The notes beneath the pieces are model-generated. The model was given only the letters and a program-made list of their open reading frames with translations, was not told where the DNA came from and did no database searches. Positions 7,317-16,338 of a DNA stretch of 64,000 nt are shown here, piece by piece (the stretch's first letter is position 1; every line of letters starts with the position of its first letter). The position numbers and the translations under genes are program-made. This DNA is from Nostoc desertorum CM1-VF14 (GTDB taxonomy: Bacteria; Cyanobacteriota; Cyanobacteriia; Cyanobacteriales; Nostocaceae): NCBI GenBank assembly GCA_019359245.1, contig JAHHHR010000033.1:1-64000 (forward strand), in the 5' to 3' direction.

Positions 7317-9473
7317 CTACGGGCAACGGGGATGAATGCCTCCTTGAGTACAAATGTACGCTAATTGCTTGGCATCTAAATTTTTGGCTTTAGTAAAATC
7401 AACTCCTTGAACTACGGCAGATACTGAGCCTAAATCTGGGGTTTTGACAAATTGATCTGCTGGATCTTGTTTGCTAGGAGCGAGAATTGCCCCCTTAAAA
7501 TCTGCTCCGGCGACATTCGCCCCGCGTAAATCTGCAAGACTTAGGTCGGCATTTTGTAAGTTAACGTTTTCCATCTGGGCAGAACGCAAAACCGCACCAG
7601 CTAGACGAGTGGCGCTCAAGTTAGCATTGCTGAGATTCGCACGATCCAAATAGGCTCCTGATAAATCTGCCCCTTGCCAATCAGTGTTAATTAAATTGGC
7701 AAAGGATAATTGCGTTCCGATAGCAGTAACGCGACCTAAACGGGCAGCGTACAGATTGGCTTCGTTCAATTTAGCGTCACCTAAATCTGCTCCAGTCAAG
7801 CTGGCTTTTTCCAAAACTGCGTTTCGCAGATCGGCTCCTACTAGTTGGGTGCTGTTGAGTTTAGCGTCAATAAGACGTGCGTTGGATAAGTTAGCTCTAT
7901 TGAGAGTAGCGCGGCTCAAATCAGTACGGTTCATCAAAACGCGGCTGAGATTAGCATCAGTAAGATTGGCTTGCTGCAACTGAGCTTGGCTTAAATCAGC
8001 CATAACATCATCGTAGGTATCCCAGCGCCCATCTTCACCCATGCCCCGAAAGCGGCTACCCTTAAAGCTGGCTTGATTGAGATTTGCAGATTTCAACTTA
8101 ACTCCTGATAAATCAAGGTTATCTAGTACCAAGTTGAAGAAGGAACTTCCTGGAGTACCGCTTTGACCTAATTGGGTGCTACTAAGGTCAACGCCCTCGA
8201 TTTTACCGCTATAAACAGAGAGAATCTTGTTGATTGTCCGCTGGTTTCTTTGTAGCCGCCCTTGCCGCAATTCGCGTTCTTGGGTTGCAGTACTGCCCAC
8301 AGACTCTAGTTCGCTAACCAGAAACTGATTCTTATTTTTTAATTCCGGGATGGCTTGGGGCCCGACAGTTGTCAAAGCTTGTTGAATCGTATCCAGGAGG
8401 CTGGGGTTGGTTTCGCTAACCAAAAGATCCGCCAGAAATTTAATGGACTGTGGGTCATTCAGACCACCCATAGCTAAAATTGCGCTTTGGCGTTGCTCAT
8501 TAGTCGCCCCAGAGTTAGGAGTTAATTGTTTGACAAGTTCGAGGAACTGTTGGCTGTTGATTTGCTTAGTTGCTCGCTGGGATTGTTGAATTTGGATATA
8601 AACTTGAGTGCCGATTAAAGTTGCCAACACAGCAGTCATGCTCGTAAGCCCTACCCCAAACAAAGTCAGGTTAGGGTTTTGCTGTATCCGCCGCCACACA
8701 TTGGACGACTGGTTAGTTTGGGCTGCCGCTAATTCTTCTCCTTCCTGCAATTCTTCTGCTTCATCATTACCGCCAGTAGACTGAGCTTGTCTGTTGCTAG
8801 CTAAAACTGAGGATGGCAAGGGGCGAGTCGCATCTATTGTATAAGTGCCTGCGAGTTGATCATGGAGTGCGCGACGCCCCCGGCGCGATGGTAAGCCTAT
8901 CCCTTCACCCACAATCATTAACAAAGATAAAAGTGTGAATAATCCTAAATTCGGAAAAGCAAAGCTGTAGCGCCACAACAAATAGGCGATAGAAATGGGT
9001 ACAGTCCAACGCCCAAATCCTTCTCTAATCACAACTGCCCCCAAACCAGGCGGCTTCCCTTGCTCGTTGATAACCCGTACTTTAAACCAACGTTTAGGAA
9101 TTGTGCTACCAGTCTTAGCCAGTAGATACAATTGCCACCACGAAAGCGTTACAGGCGCTAACAGGGCGATTGTCCACAAAATATTAGTAGGCCATGCCAC
9201 GTTACGGATGCCATAGCTTACAGGCAGAGCTAGGGGTCTAGCGATCGCTCTTTCTGTGACTACCAGCACGGGGTTAAGCGGCACTCGATTAAAATCGCTT
9301 CTAGAATTGGCATAAACACCAATGCCGAAGGGAATCAACCCACTGGTAACCACTAGTGTGATTTCAGCTGCCCAAGCAGCAAAACGTCTACTTGCTAGCA
9401 GTAGCGAACTGGCTCTTTCCGGTTGTTTTGACTGACCAGATTGATTACTTCTCCTGACAATTGGTGTCGTCAT
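7317..9473 (-). CDS. RDD-domain membrane protein with pentapeptide repeats
   Basis: 718 residues from ATG 9473; a ribosome-binding-like AAAGGGAA precedes it, and the extra 15 codons to 9518 lack a site. The N-terminal RDD domain (about 25-220) opens with ASSLLLASRRFAAWAAEITLVVTSG and has several membrane spans plus a degenerate RRGRRALHDQLAGTY. A further membrane segment follows (NLTLFGVGLTSMTAVLATLIG), then a coiled or HEAT-like linker. The last roughly 280 residues are pentapeptide repeats A(D/N)LXX, forming a right-handed beta helix. Topology suggests a membrane-anchored scaffold; partner unknown. Confidence 0.85.
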   Translation of the reverse strand: MTTPIVRRSNQSGQSKQPERASSLLLASRRFAAWAAEITLVVTSGLIPFGIGVYANSRSDFNRVPLNPVLVVTERAIARPLALPVSYGIRNVAWPTNILWTIALLAPVTLSWWQLYLLAKTGSTIPKRWFKVRVINEQGKPPGLGAVVIREGFGRWTVPISIAYLLWRYSFAFPNLGLFTLLSLLMIVGEGIGLPSRRGRRALHDQLAGTYTIDATRPLPSSVLASNRQAQSTGGNDEAEELQEGEELAAAQTNQSSNVWRRIQQNPNLTLFGVGLTSMTAVLATLIGTQVYIQIQQSQRATKQINSQQFLELVKQLTPNSGATNEQRQSAILAMGGLNDPQSIKFLADLLVSETNPSLLDTIQQALTTVGPQAIPELKNKNQFLVSELESVGSTATQERELRQGRLQRNQRTINKILSVYSGKIEGVDLSSTQLGQSGTPGSSFFNLVLDNLDLSGVKLKSANLNQASFKGSRFRGMGEDGRWDTYDDVMADLSQAQLQQANLTDANLSRVLMNRTDLSRATLNRANLSNARLIDAKLNSTQLVGADLRNAVLEKASLTGADLGDAKLNEANLYAARLGRVTAIGTQLSFANLINTDWQGADLSGAYLDRANLSNANLSATRLAGAVLRSAQMENVNLQNADLSLADLRGANVAGADFKGAILAPSKQDPADQFVKTPDLGSVSAVVQGVDFTKAKNLDAKQLAYICTQGGIHPRCP

Positions 9474-9578
9474 TGTATAATTCCCTTTAACATTATTTCT
9501 ACGCCGTGATCGGCACAATTAAAATAGACTAAGCTTATCGGCAAAAAGAAAAGCATATTGAAATAGAATGCAGTCATA

Positions 9579-9611
9579 AGTCAGGAGCTTTTTGTATCAT
9601 GGCTCCTGACT
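9579..9611 (-). terminator. Hairpin downstream of the 114-aa membrane protein
   Basis: Perfect 10-bp arms AGTCAGGAGC (9579-9588) and GCTCCTGACT (9602-9611) enclose a 13-nt loop. It lies 42 nt beyond the stop of the gene ending at 9653 on the minus strand. No strong T tract follows, so termination is plausible rather than certain. Confidence 0.5.
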
Positions 9612-9652
9612 TTCATAACTACAGGTATGCAAAGTAAATGCATATCAGCTTA

Positions 9653-9997
9653 TTACTTACGTTGAAAGCTACTAGACACAAAAATTTTGTATCCAACATA
9701 CACTAACACTGCCAAAAGTGCCAGACTAATTACAGATGCAACCAGTTTAAACACTGCTTGCAGCATTGCCAAGCCTACTAGCACCGTCACACCTGAAACT
9801 ACCAGCTTTTTTGTCCCAGATAAGCTGTTGAACCAAATCTGAAATCGCTCAAGTTGCAAGTTAAACTTGGCAAAAACAGACTGAGGTATCTGTTTTTGCT
9901 CTTGTGGTTGGGGAACCACTTCCGGCGAAGAATTAATATCTGCCTCTAGCTTATTGAGGCGACGCTGTAAGTCTTCTTCTTTTTGAGGATTCATCAA
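9653..9997 (-). CDS. Small membrane protein, function unknown
   Basis: 114 residues. The N-terminal half is charged and predicted coiled (KEEDLQRRLNKLEADIN), followed by a Gln/Pro-rich linker. Two hydrophobic segments follow in KLVVSGVTVLVGLAMLQAVFKLVASVISLALLAVLVYVGYKIFV. No family is recognised. Likely inner- or thylakoid-membrane, with the N-terminal coil exposed to the cytoplasm. Confidence 0.6.
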   Translation of the reverse strand: MMNPQKEEDLQRRLNKLEADINSSPEVVPQPQEQKQIPQSVFAKFNLQLERFQIWFNSLSGTKKLVVSGVTVLVGLAMLQAVFKLVASVISLALLAVLVYVGYKIFVSSSFQRK

Positions 9998-10379
9998 TCT
10001 TTTCTACCTCAGCTAGGTTACTTATTCCACAACAGACTAACCAAATTCTATTTTTGGTGGTTGTCTTAGTGATTTTAGCTAATGTCTGTGTGTGCAATAC
10101 CTTTCTGGGCAGTAAAAATTATGATAATTTTTGGAATCCTAGCGTGTTACGGATTGAAGTGCAGAATGTCAGATAGAATATTTTGGTGTAAAATCTTCAC
10201 CAAGCATAGATATTTTGCACGATTAATGGTCTTTACACCCATAAAATCTTCACAAGAAATCCTTAAACTGATGGTATTTCTTTATACAACTACTTTGGGA
10301 ACCAAGACGGCTTACTGTCGTCTATTAAATCAGACTGTATAACAATATTGCTCTAAAAAAATTTCGAGCATTAATTAAA
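9998..10379. other. Gap without convincing gene
   Basis: AT-rich spacer between divergent genes. AAAATCTTCAC occurs twice (near 10190 and 10242). One open frame (10082-10342) is a biased Ile/Phe/Lys string without a ribosome-binding site. Promoters for both flanking genes presumably lie here, but no clear box was identified. Confidence 0.4.
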
Positions 10380-10820
10380 ATGAAAACGCTTAGGCTACTT
10401 GCAATTGTTCCCACAGCTTTGGCGATGAGTTTGGTGTTGACTGAGGCTAATTTGGCACAGACACCAACAATCAAAATTAATCGGAATCTCCAACCAGATC
10501 CACTGGTTTTGGACGGAAAGTCTGGGGGAACTGTTAAAAGTAATTGTGGCAATATTAGCACTGAACCCAATCAAGTTATCCAGGTTACAGAGTCACTACC
10601 TTATTTACGATTAACAGTAGAGAGCCAAGGAAAGCCAACCCTATTGATAGACGGGCCAGGGGGACGCTTTTGTGTAATGGCAGATAAATATTCTGGAAGC
10701 AAGCTAGAACTTTCTGGTTTTTGGCAGGCAGGAACATACTCGCTGTTTGTGGGCGAACAATCCCAAGGAAAGCCAAACTTTAACTACACCCTCTCAATCT
10801 CGCAAGAAACAAAGAAATAG
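10380..10820 (+). CDS. Secreted hypothetical protein
   Basis: 146 residues with a Sec signal peptide (MKTLRLLAIVPTALAMSLVLTEANLAQ, cleavage near ANLAQ-TP). The mature part contains two cysteines (SNCGNI, RFCVMAD) that could form a disulfide, and a C-terminal beta-rich stretch FWQAGTYSLFVGEQSQGKPNFNYTLSIS. This resembles small periplasmic domains of cyanobacteria. Function unknown. It converges with the zinc-ribbon gene across a spacer of TCATTAGT-type repeats (10821-10858). Confidence 0.68.
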   Translation: MKTLRLLAIVPTALAMSLVLTEANLAQTPTIKINRNLQPDPLVLDGKSGGTVKSNCGNISTEPNQVIQVTESLPYLRLTVESQGKPTLLIDGPGGRFCVMADKYSGSKLELSGFWQAGTYSLFVGEQSQGKPNFNYTLSISQETKK

Positions 10821-10855
10821 TCATTGGTCATTAGCAAAGGACAAATGACTAATGA

Positions 10856-11227
10856 CTAATCTTCCAGTGATTTGGCTGTGACTTCAACGGCTTTGACATC
10901 AATTGTGCCTTCTGGTGTGAAGCGCTGAAAATGACTATTTTGTACTAACAGTGACTCCCCACAGTTAGGACACTGCAACTGACTGTTATTTAAACCTGTA
11001 AATTCATATTTACAGACGGGACACTGATCAGCAACCAAGTTGCGTTGCAGCCACCAACGAAAGCCAAAAAAAGCCACAATGGGTGCCAAAAACAGCAACC
11101 CGACAATAATTACCAACGACTTAACCAACCAACCCAAGCCCAGTGATGCCAGCAACCAAACAATTGCCAGCAAGGTGAGCCAAGGGCGGAGATTTAAAAG
11201 ATTCAATTGAAATGACTTAAAGCTCAT
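10856..11227 (-). CDS. Membrane-anchored zinc-ribbon protein
   Basis: 123 residues. Two adjacent hydrophobic segments (WLTLLAIVWLLASLGLGWLVKSLVIIVGLLFLAPIVAFFGF) form a membrane hairpin. After them comes a four-cysteine zinc ribbon, CPVCKYEF...LQCPNCGESL. The C-terminal tail is polar. Zinc binding is likely from the paired CxxC motifs; role unknown. Confidence 0.75.
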   Translation of the reverse strand: MSFKSFQLNLLNLRPWLTLLAIVWLLASLGLGWLVKSLVIIVGLLFLAPIVAFFGFRWWLQRNLVADQCPVCKYEFTGLNNSQLQCPNCGESLLVQNSHFQRFTPEGTIDVKAVEVTAKSLED

Positions 11228-11285
11228 TTTTTAAATGTCGTCCTGCTCTCCTTCTAGGATAGCGATTTTAGTCATTGGTCATGAG

Positions 11286-12473
11286 TCATTTATTATTGGG
11301 ATTCAAAACTGAAGACAGAAGCAGTTTTTGTAAGTGCTGTTGAAAGGCATCTATGCCAAACAGAGTGATCGCTTGTTCTCGTAGCCATTCTCCATGACAT
11401 CGCTGGTCATCCCCTTTAAGCATTTCTATACAAGCCTCGGCGACAGCATCAGGGCTGCGGTGTGGTACTCGCCACCCCAGTTTACCATCCTGTAAGGGGT
11501 CAGCGGAGCCATCGTCGTCACCGGATAATACAGGCACTCCACAAGCCATTGCCTCAAGATAAACAATGCCAAAGCCTTCTTGCGAAGGCATAATATAAGC
11601 ATCAGCAAGGCGGTAATGTTCCATTAATTCTTCTGTGGCAACGAAACCAGCAAATATGACGCGATCGCTCACACCTAAATCTCTTGCTAGTTTAGCTAAT
11701 CGCGGTTGGTCATCACCGCGACCAATTACCAAATATTTCACTTCTGGGAAAACCTGAGCGATTTGTGGTAATGCTCGAATCGTTACATCTACACCCTTGT
11801 AAATATCCCCTGACCATAACCGCGCTACTGTCATTAACACCTTAGCATCAGTTAAACCATACTTCTGGACTAATTTTGGCTGCTTGGAACCAAGAGTAAA
11901 TTTATCCCCATCAATTGCACAAGGCATCATCTGTACCATTTTGGGGTTTAGATTATTAGCAGCACAAGCGCGATCGCGGCTGTAGCGACTAATTGTCCAA
12001 ATTCCAGCTGCTGATGTTAGGGCACGACGTTCTTGATTTTTGAGCGGTTCCCAAACTTCTTTGCCGTAGGTTAGCACGGTGTAAGGAATTCCCAAAGGCT
12101 GGCAAAGAGTTTGTACTAACACTGCTAAGTTAATATGACCGCAGAAAACTTTCTGCGGACGGCTTTGCAACAGACATTTAAGTAAAGCTGCTGCCATTTG
12201 TAGTCTCCCCACATGAGGAGACTGATTTTTAAAGTAATGAAATTTTAAGTTCTCCTCTTCAAACGGATTTAAACTATCAGGACTATCTCGCAACAAAAAG
12301 ACTTCCGCCTTGTAGGCTTGGCTCAATCCCAGATAAGCGCGAAAAATATCTTTTATATAAGATTGAATACCACCTTCGTGGGCAAAAATTTCTAAAAACA
12401 CGAAGACATGGTTAGTTTTTTTGTTAATTTTATCACCTACTTTGAGATTTTCTGTCACTTTAGTGATATGCAC
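11286..12473 (-). CDS. GT4-family glycosyltransferase
   Basis: 395 residues in a GT-B fold. The nucleotide-sugar-binding half contains VARLWSGDIYKGVDVTIRALPQI, YLVIGRGDDQPRLAKLARDLGV, VIFAGFV, and the retaining-enzyme signature EGFGIVYLEAMACGVPV. The acceptor domain starts with EIFAHEGGIQSYI. It sits directly downstream of a GDP-mannose 4,6-dehydratase gene, which suggests it transfers a GDP-mannose-derived sugar during polysaccharide synthesis. The frame starts at GTG 12473 without a clear ribosome-binding site; a start nearer NHVFVFLEIF is possible. Confidence 0.82.
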   Translation of the reverse strand: MHITKVTENLKVGDKINKKTNHVFVFLEIFAHEGGIQSYIKDIFRAYLGLSQAYKAEVFLLRDSPDSLNPFEEENLKFHYFKNQSPHVGRLQMAAALLKCLLQSRPQKVFCGHINLAVLVQTLCQPLGIPYTVLTYGKEVWEPLKNQERRALTSAAGIWTISRYSRDRACAANNLNPKMVQMMPCAIDGDKFTLGSKQPKLVQKYGLTDAKVLMTVARLWSGDIYKGVDVTIRALPQIAQVFPEVKYLVIGRGDDQPRLAKLARDLGVSDRVIFAGFVATEELMEHYRLADAYIMPSQEGFGIVYLEAMACGVPVLSGDDDGSADPLQDGKLGWRVPHRSPDAVAEACIEMLKGDDQRCHGEWLREQAITLFGIDAFQQHLQKLLLSSVLNPNNK

Positions 12474-12538
12474 ATTTAGGTTATTTACACTCGCGGTAAG
12501 GGCGCGCTCACGTAGTGCGTCTTGCCCCCAGCCTTCCT

Positions 12539-13537
12539 TCAGGAAAGCTGCTTCGGGGCTGTAAAAGCGATCGCACCGTTTTGTAACCGCTCTAAATCTG
12601 TTTTTACCATTTTTTCTAAAAGTTCTTCAAAACTCACTTGGGGTTCCCAACCAAGGTTTCTTTTAGCTTTACTGGGGTTAGCTACTAGTTGAAAATGCTC
12701 ATCCTGTCGTAACAGACTGGTATTTAAAACTACGTGATGCCTCCAATCCAATCCGACAGACTCAAAAGCTGTGGCAACTAAATCTCTAACACTGTGCAGT
12801 TTACCTGTGCCAATCACATATTCTTCTGGCTCATCGACTTGCAACATCAGCCACATTGCTTCTACGTAATCTCCAGCAAAGCCCCAATCGCGTTTAGCAT
12901 CTAAGTTACCCATTTCTAAGGTGTCAGTTAAACCCAATTTAATCGATGCAGCTGCCAAAGAAACTTTGCGTGTAACAAACTGAGGTGGCCTTAAAGGAGA
13001 CTCATGGTTATATAAAATTCCACTACAAGCAAATAGCCCATAGCGCTGCCTGTGATGCACCATACTCCAGTGGGCGTGCATCTTAGCCGCAGCATAGGGA
13101 TTTTTTGGGCGAAAAGGCGTTTCCTCATCTTGAGGCGAAACAAATACATCGCCAAACATTTCTGAACTGCTGGCTTGATAAAATCTGGTAGACAAACCAA
13201 CCTGACGTACTGCTTCCAAAAGCCTAGTAGCCGTACCAGTTATCAAATCCAGGGTTCCTAATGGATCGTTCCAAGAGTCGGGTACAAAACTGGGAGCCGC
13301 CAAATTGTAAATTTCTTTGGGACGCAGTTGCTCAACTGCGGTCAACAGCGCCGCATTATCCCTCAAGTCAACCGTAAAAATTTCTACCTGATTTGCCAGT
13401 GTTCCCAGTTTTGTCAAATTAGGTTGTCGATGCGGGGGTACTAATCCTACAACTCGGTAACCGCGGTTGAGGAGCAAATGGCTGAGATAGTAGCCATCTT
13501 GCCCAGTTATTCCTGTAATTAGGGCTGTCTTAGTCAT
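12539..13537 (-). CDS. gmd: GDP-mannose 4,6-dehydratase-type SDR enzyme
   Basis: Extended short-chain dehydrogenase. The Rossmann motif is ALITGITGQDGYYLSHLLL at the N-terminus. The Ser/Thr catalytic region is YQASSSEMFGD, the YxxxK is NPYAAAKMHAHW, and Gmd-type features RPKNPYAAAK, NHESPLRPPQFVTRK and KRDWGFAGDYVEAMW are present. The enzyme converts GDP-D-mannose to GDP-4-keto-6-deoxymannose, precursor of fucose or rhamnose. ATG 13537 gives the standard MTKTALITGITGQDG start; GGGGA lies upstream. Probably co-transcribed with the glycosyltransferase 65 nt downstream. Confidence 0.9.
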   Translation of the reverse strand: MTKTALITGITGQDGYYLSHLLLNRGYRVVGLVPPHRQPNLTKLGTLANQVEIFTVDLRDNAALLTAVEQLRPKEIYNLAAPSFVPDSWNDPLGTLDLITGTATRLLEAVRQVGLSTRFYQASSSEMFGDVFVSPQDEETPFRPKNPYAAAKMHAHWSMVHHRQRYGLFACSGILYNHESPLRPPQFVTRKVSLAAASIKLGLTDTLEMGNLDAKRDWGFAGDYVEAMWLMLQVDEPEEYVIGTGKLHSVRDLVATAFESVGLDWRHHVVLNTSLLRQDEHFQLVANPSKAKRNLGWEPQVSFEELLEKMVKTDLERLQNGAIAFTAPKQLS

Positions 13538-14141
13538 ACATATTTTGTCCCCTATTCCTTCTATCTCTTTAAGCACAAAATGGCACTTGTTAGAGAGCAA
13601 AAAATAAAGCTCTCAATACTGCTGACAGATCCTAACAAGGGAGCAAGTATAACTCGAATGCTATCTTTACTGTATTCACTAATTCTTTTTATACAACAAT
13701 ATTTTTTGAAGCTTTACAAAAAAATCATAATAAATCAGGAATTTAACTTAAAAAATATATTACCTCAATCCACATATCATTTAAAAACGAGTATACTTCT
13801 ATCAATCAAATAACTATATATTTGATCAAATACTCCTTCCAGTAGTGCTTTTGTTTTGAAGTGAGTGGCTAAAGTTTGAGTAAAATCTCCCTTAGCGCAG
13901 CGGCAACCATAAGAGATATTCTGTTTGTCTTACTCCTAAATATAATCAAATTACGTACAGCATTTCGTACAGAAGACTAGTACACTGTGGCGAAGTTTTG
14001 CCTAACTTTAACAATTTGCCCAAAGCAACTTGTTTTGTTAATTGAGATAGTAGGCCGATTTAATGCCGTGTTGTACTAGCCCTCACAGCCTGCTGGTACT
14101 CTTTGTGTATTTAAAACCCAAAATTGGCATCAAAAGTATTT
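13538..14141. other. 604-bp gap without convincing gene
   Basis: AT-rich spacer between gmd and the anti-sigma-type ATPase. An open frame at 13580-13813 is Leu/Ile/Lys-rich and lacks a credible start signal. No hairpin, tRNA or repeat family stands out; the gmd promoter probably lies just above 13537. Confidence 0.4.
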
Positions 14142-14573
14142 TTAATTTTGTGCTTCTACTGAGTATTTGACGATGAGGAGACAATTTCTACCATCTGCAC
14201 CACGTTCGTATACAACACGATCAGCTAACCGCCGCAGGAGAAACCATCCATACCCGCCTACTTGTAGAGTACCTGGGACTGGCTCTGCGATCGCATCAGG
14301 ATCAAAAGGTTTCCCATAATCCCAAATTCTAATCTCTAGACGGTCAATCCAGAGATCAATATTAATCTCAATAGTAGTTTCTGGGGGTAAAGCATGATGA
14401 GCGTGACGAACAGCGTTGGTAAAACCTTCTGCTAGTGCTAAATTTAGGCGATCAAGTTGGGTTTTTGACCAGCCAAGTTGAGACAAATGTTGCAGACAAA
14501 ATTGCTCAAACCATTCTTGCACCTGGTTTAGGAGACTGAGTTCGCTCTTAACCGTCAGATGGTCTTGCTGCAC
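14142..14573 (-). CDS. Anti-sigma-factor-type ATP-binding protein (RsbW-like)
   Basis: A 143-residue GHKL/HATPase domain. The N box is NLALAEGFTNAVRHAHH, the G1 region is IRIWDYGKPFDPDA, and the G2 region is VGGYGWFLLRRLADRVVY. This is the HATPase_c_2 architecture of serine-kinase anti-sigma regulators that act with PP2C phosphatases and STAS anti-anti-sigma proteins. None of those partners is adjacent. I prefer GTG 14573 (VQQDHLTVKSELSLL, AAGG 9 nt upstream) because it gives the usual family length. The frame continues to ATG 14750, but those 59 residues look non-coding. Confidence 0.75.
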   Translation of the reverse strand: MQQDHLTVKSELSLLNQVQEWFEQFCLQHLSQLGWSKTQLDRLNLALAEGFTNAVRHAHHALPPETTIEINIDLWIDRLEIRIWDYGKPFDPDAIAEPVPGTLQVGGYGWFLLRRLADRVVYERGADGRNCLLIVKYSVEAQN

Positions 14574-14868
14574 TATGCCAAACCTTAACTGTGAATTAAA
14601 TATAAGTAAACCCAAGTTGCTAGTTATTAAATTTTGCACTATTCGGAGAATTTCTCTGATGATGATATAGAAGAATCTAAATTGAGATATTCTATGTTCC
14701 AAAAGACAAAACGTGAAAGATTTTGACATTTCGAGGGTTGTAACTAGCAACTTACGTTAAGTAAATGAAAATTGTTTTTATTTGATGATTTTTGGTGATT
14801 TTAGATTTTGGAATAGCTTTTCCATCCAAAACTTCAGATACTCAGATGCAATCTGAATTATTAAAATT

Positions 14869-14928
14869 GACGCCTGTAAATTTCTTTCAAAAGCACATCT
14901 GCATCTACTTTTGAAACTCACAGGCGTC
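14869..14928 (-). terminator. Long hairpin after petD, probable terminator of petB-petD
   Basis: Outer arms GACGCCTGT (14869-14877) and ACAGGCGTC (14920-14928) plus inner arms TTTCAAAAG (14885-14893) and CTTTTGAAA (14908-14916) form a two-part stem 23 nt past the petD stop. On the minus strand it is followed by AATTTTAATAATT. Its position and shape fit an intrinsic terminator. Confidence 0.6.
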
Positions 14929-14950
14929 AAAACACTTTGTGGTGACTAGT

Positions 14951-15433
14951 TTAGAATAGTCCCAAGGTCAAAGATTTATCCAATGGCAAAGCAGCACCAA
15001 TACCCAGCCATATGGTGACAAGGGTACCAAAAAGGAAAACTGTGGTTGCAACTGGACGACGGAAGGGATTTTGGAACTTATTAACGTTCTCAATAAAGGG
15101 AACGAGGATTAGCCCCACTGGTACCGAACCCATTGCTAACACTCCTAAAAGTTTGTTAGGAAGCGATCGCAAAATTTGGAAAACTGGATATAAGTACCAC
15201 TCTGGTAAAATTTCCAATGGTGTGGCGAAAGGATTTGCTGGTTCACCGGTCATAGCGGGATCTAGCACAGCTAGAGCTACAATCGCAGCGAAGGAACCCA
15301 TGATCACGATTGGAAATACGTAAAGTAGGTCATTAGGCCAAGCGGGTTCACCATAGTAGTTGTGACCCATGCCTTTAGCGAGTTTAGCTCTTAACTGAGG
15401 ATCGCTCAGGTCAGGTTTTTTTTGTGTTGACAT
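14951..15433 (-). CDS. petD: Cytochrome b6f complex subunit IV
   Basis: 160 residues, exactly the length of subunit IV. MSTQKKPDLSDPQLRAKLAKGMGHNYYGEPAWPNDLLYVFP is the canonical N-terminus. The PEWY motif of the quinol oxidation site is at LEILPEWYLYPVFQILR. Three membrane spans follow the typical spacing. It forms the C-terminal half equivalent of cytochrome b in the thylakoid b6f complex. It is downstream of petB on the same strand with a 257-nt spacer, the usual cyanobacterial petBD order. Confidence 0.98.
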   Translation of the reverse strand: MSTQKKPDLSDPQLRAKLAKGMGHNYYGEPAWPNDLLYVFPIVIMGSFAAIVALAVLDPAMTGEPANPFATPLEILPEWYLYPVFQILRSLPNKLLGVLAMGSVPVGLILVPFIENVNKFQNPFRRPVATTVFLFGTLVTIWLGIGAALPLDKSLTLGLF

Positions 15434-15499
15434 TTTGAAATGTGCTCTCCTGCTTAAGTTAAATTAAAGCATTTGTGAAAGCTATCAGCTACTAGGCAA

Positions 15500-15550
15500 C
15501 TCTAGCAGGCGGCAAACAGTGCTTGTCTATTTCCGGTCAGCCGCCTAGAG
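15500..15550 (-). promoter_or_regulatory. Hairpin in the petB-petD intercistronic spacer
   Basis: Arms GGCGGC (15508-15513) and GCCGCC (15540-15545), extended by CTCTA (15500-15504) and TAGAG (15546-15550) with a 3-nt bulge, give an 11-bp interrupted stem. It lies in the transcript between petB and petD, so it could be a processing or partial-termination element. Function is inferred from position only. Confidence 0.4.
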
Positions 15551-15690
15551 AGTCTCTACAGCTTTAGGCTTCAGATACAAGTGTTTGTTTTGTGGAACTT
15601 ATGTACAATTAATTTCTCGTGTTTCATAAGTTTAGAACAAACAACTTCATCTGAAAACTGATAAGTATTGCCTTTCGCTAATAACTGAGA

Positions 15691-16338
15691 TTACAAAGGA
15701 CCGGAAATGCCTTGTTTGCGGATCATCAAGAAGTGAAACAGCATGAAGACTGCAATCAACCAAGGCAGCACAAAGGTGTGTGCACTGTAGTAACGAGTTA
15801 GTGTTGCTTGACCAACACTCGAACCGCCGCGCAGCAGATCGGAGATCAGAACGCCAACCACGGGAATTGCTTCTGGTACGCCGCTAACGATTTTCACAGC
15901 CCAGTAGCCAACTTGATCCCAAGGTAGGGAATAGCCGGTAACTCCAAAGGAAACTGTGATCACAGCCAGGATTACGCCACTTATCCAGGTCAATTCACGG
16001 GGCTTTTTGAAACCACCAGTCAGATAAACCCGGAAGGTGTGCAAAATCATCATCAATACCATCATGCTGGCAGACCAGCGATGGATGGAGCGAATTAGCC
16101 AACCGAAGTTGACTTCATTCATGATGTACTCCACTGAGGAGAAAGCTTCAGTGACTGTTGGCCTGTAGTAGAATGTCATCGCGAATCCAGTGGCAAACTG
16201 GATGAGAAAGCAAACCAGGGTAATGCCACCCAGGCAGTAGAAAATGTTGACGTGAGGAGGGACGTACTTGCTAGTAACGTCTTCAGCGAGTGCCTGAATC
16301 TCCAGGCGTTCCTCAAACCAGTCAGAAACGTTGGCCAT
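15691..16338 (-). CDS. petB: Cytochrome b6
   Basis: 215 residues, the standard cytochrome b6 length. The four transmembrane helices carry the paired haem-ligand histidines (RSIHRWSASMMVLMMILHTFRVY and YYSAHTFVLPWLIAVFMLFHFLMIRKQ). Cys35 (NIFYCLGG), which attaches the extra haem cn/ci, is present. MANVSDWFEERLEIQALAEDVTSKYVPPHVNIFYCLGG is the canonical start. Together with PetD it makes the membrane core of b6f. It is divergent from ctpA. Confidence 0.98.
   Translation of the reverse strand: MANVSDWFEERLEIQALAEDVTSKYVPPHVNIFYCLGGITLVCFLIQFATGFAMTFYYRPTVTEAFSSVEYIMNEVNFGWLIRSIHRWSASMMVLMMILHTFRVYLTGGFKKPRELTWISGVILAVITVSFGVTGYSLPWDQVGYWAVKIVSGVPEAIPVVGVLISDLLRGGSSVGQATLTRYYSAHTFVLPWLIAVFMLFHFLMIRKQGISGPL

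Noticed and set aside
6853..7393. Long open frames on both strands in the 8-bp repeat (GDKETRRQ and LSPCLLVS proteins)
   Set aside because: Pure repeat product; an 8-bp unit opens every frame. No start signal and no homologous protein type.
10082..10342. Possible 86-residue protein
   Set aside because: No ribosome-binding site, biased composition, lies in an AT-rich promoter region.
13580..13813. Possible 77-residue protein upstream of gmd
   Set aside because: Overlaps the gmd leader on the other strand, Leu/Ile/Lys-rich, no start signal.
14574..14750. N-terminal extension of the anti-sigma-type ATPase
   Set aside because: Fifty-nine atypical residues before the family's normal start; GTG 14573 fits better.
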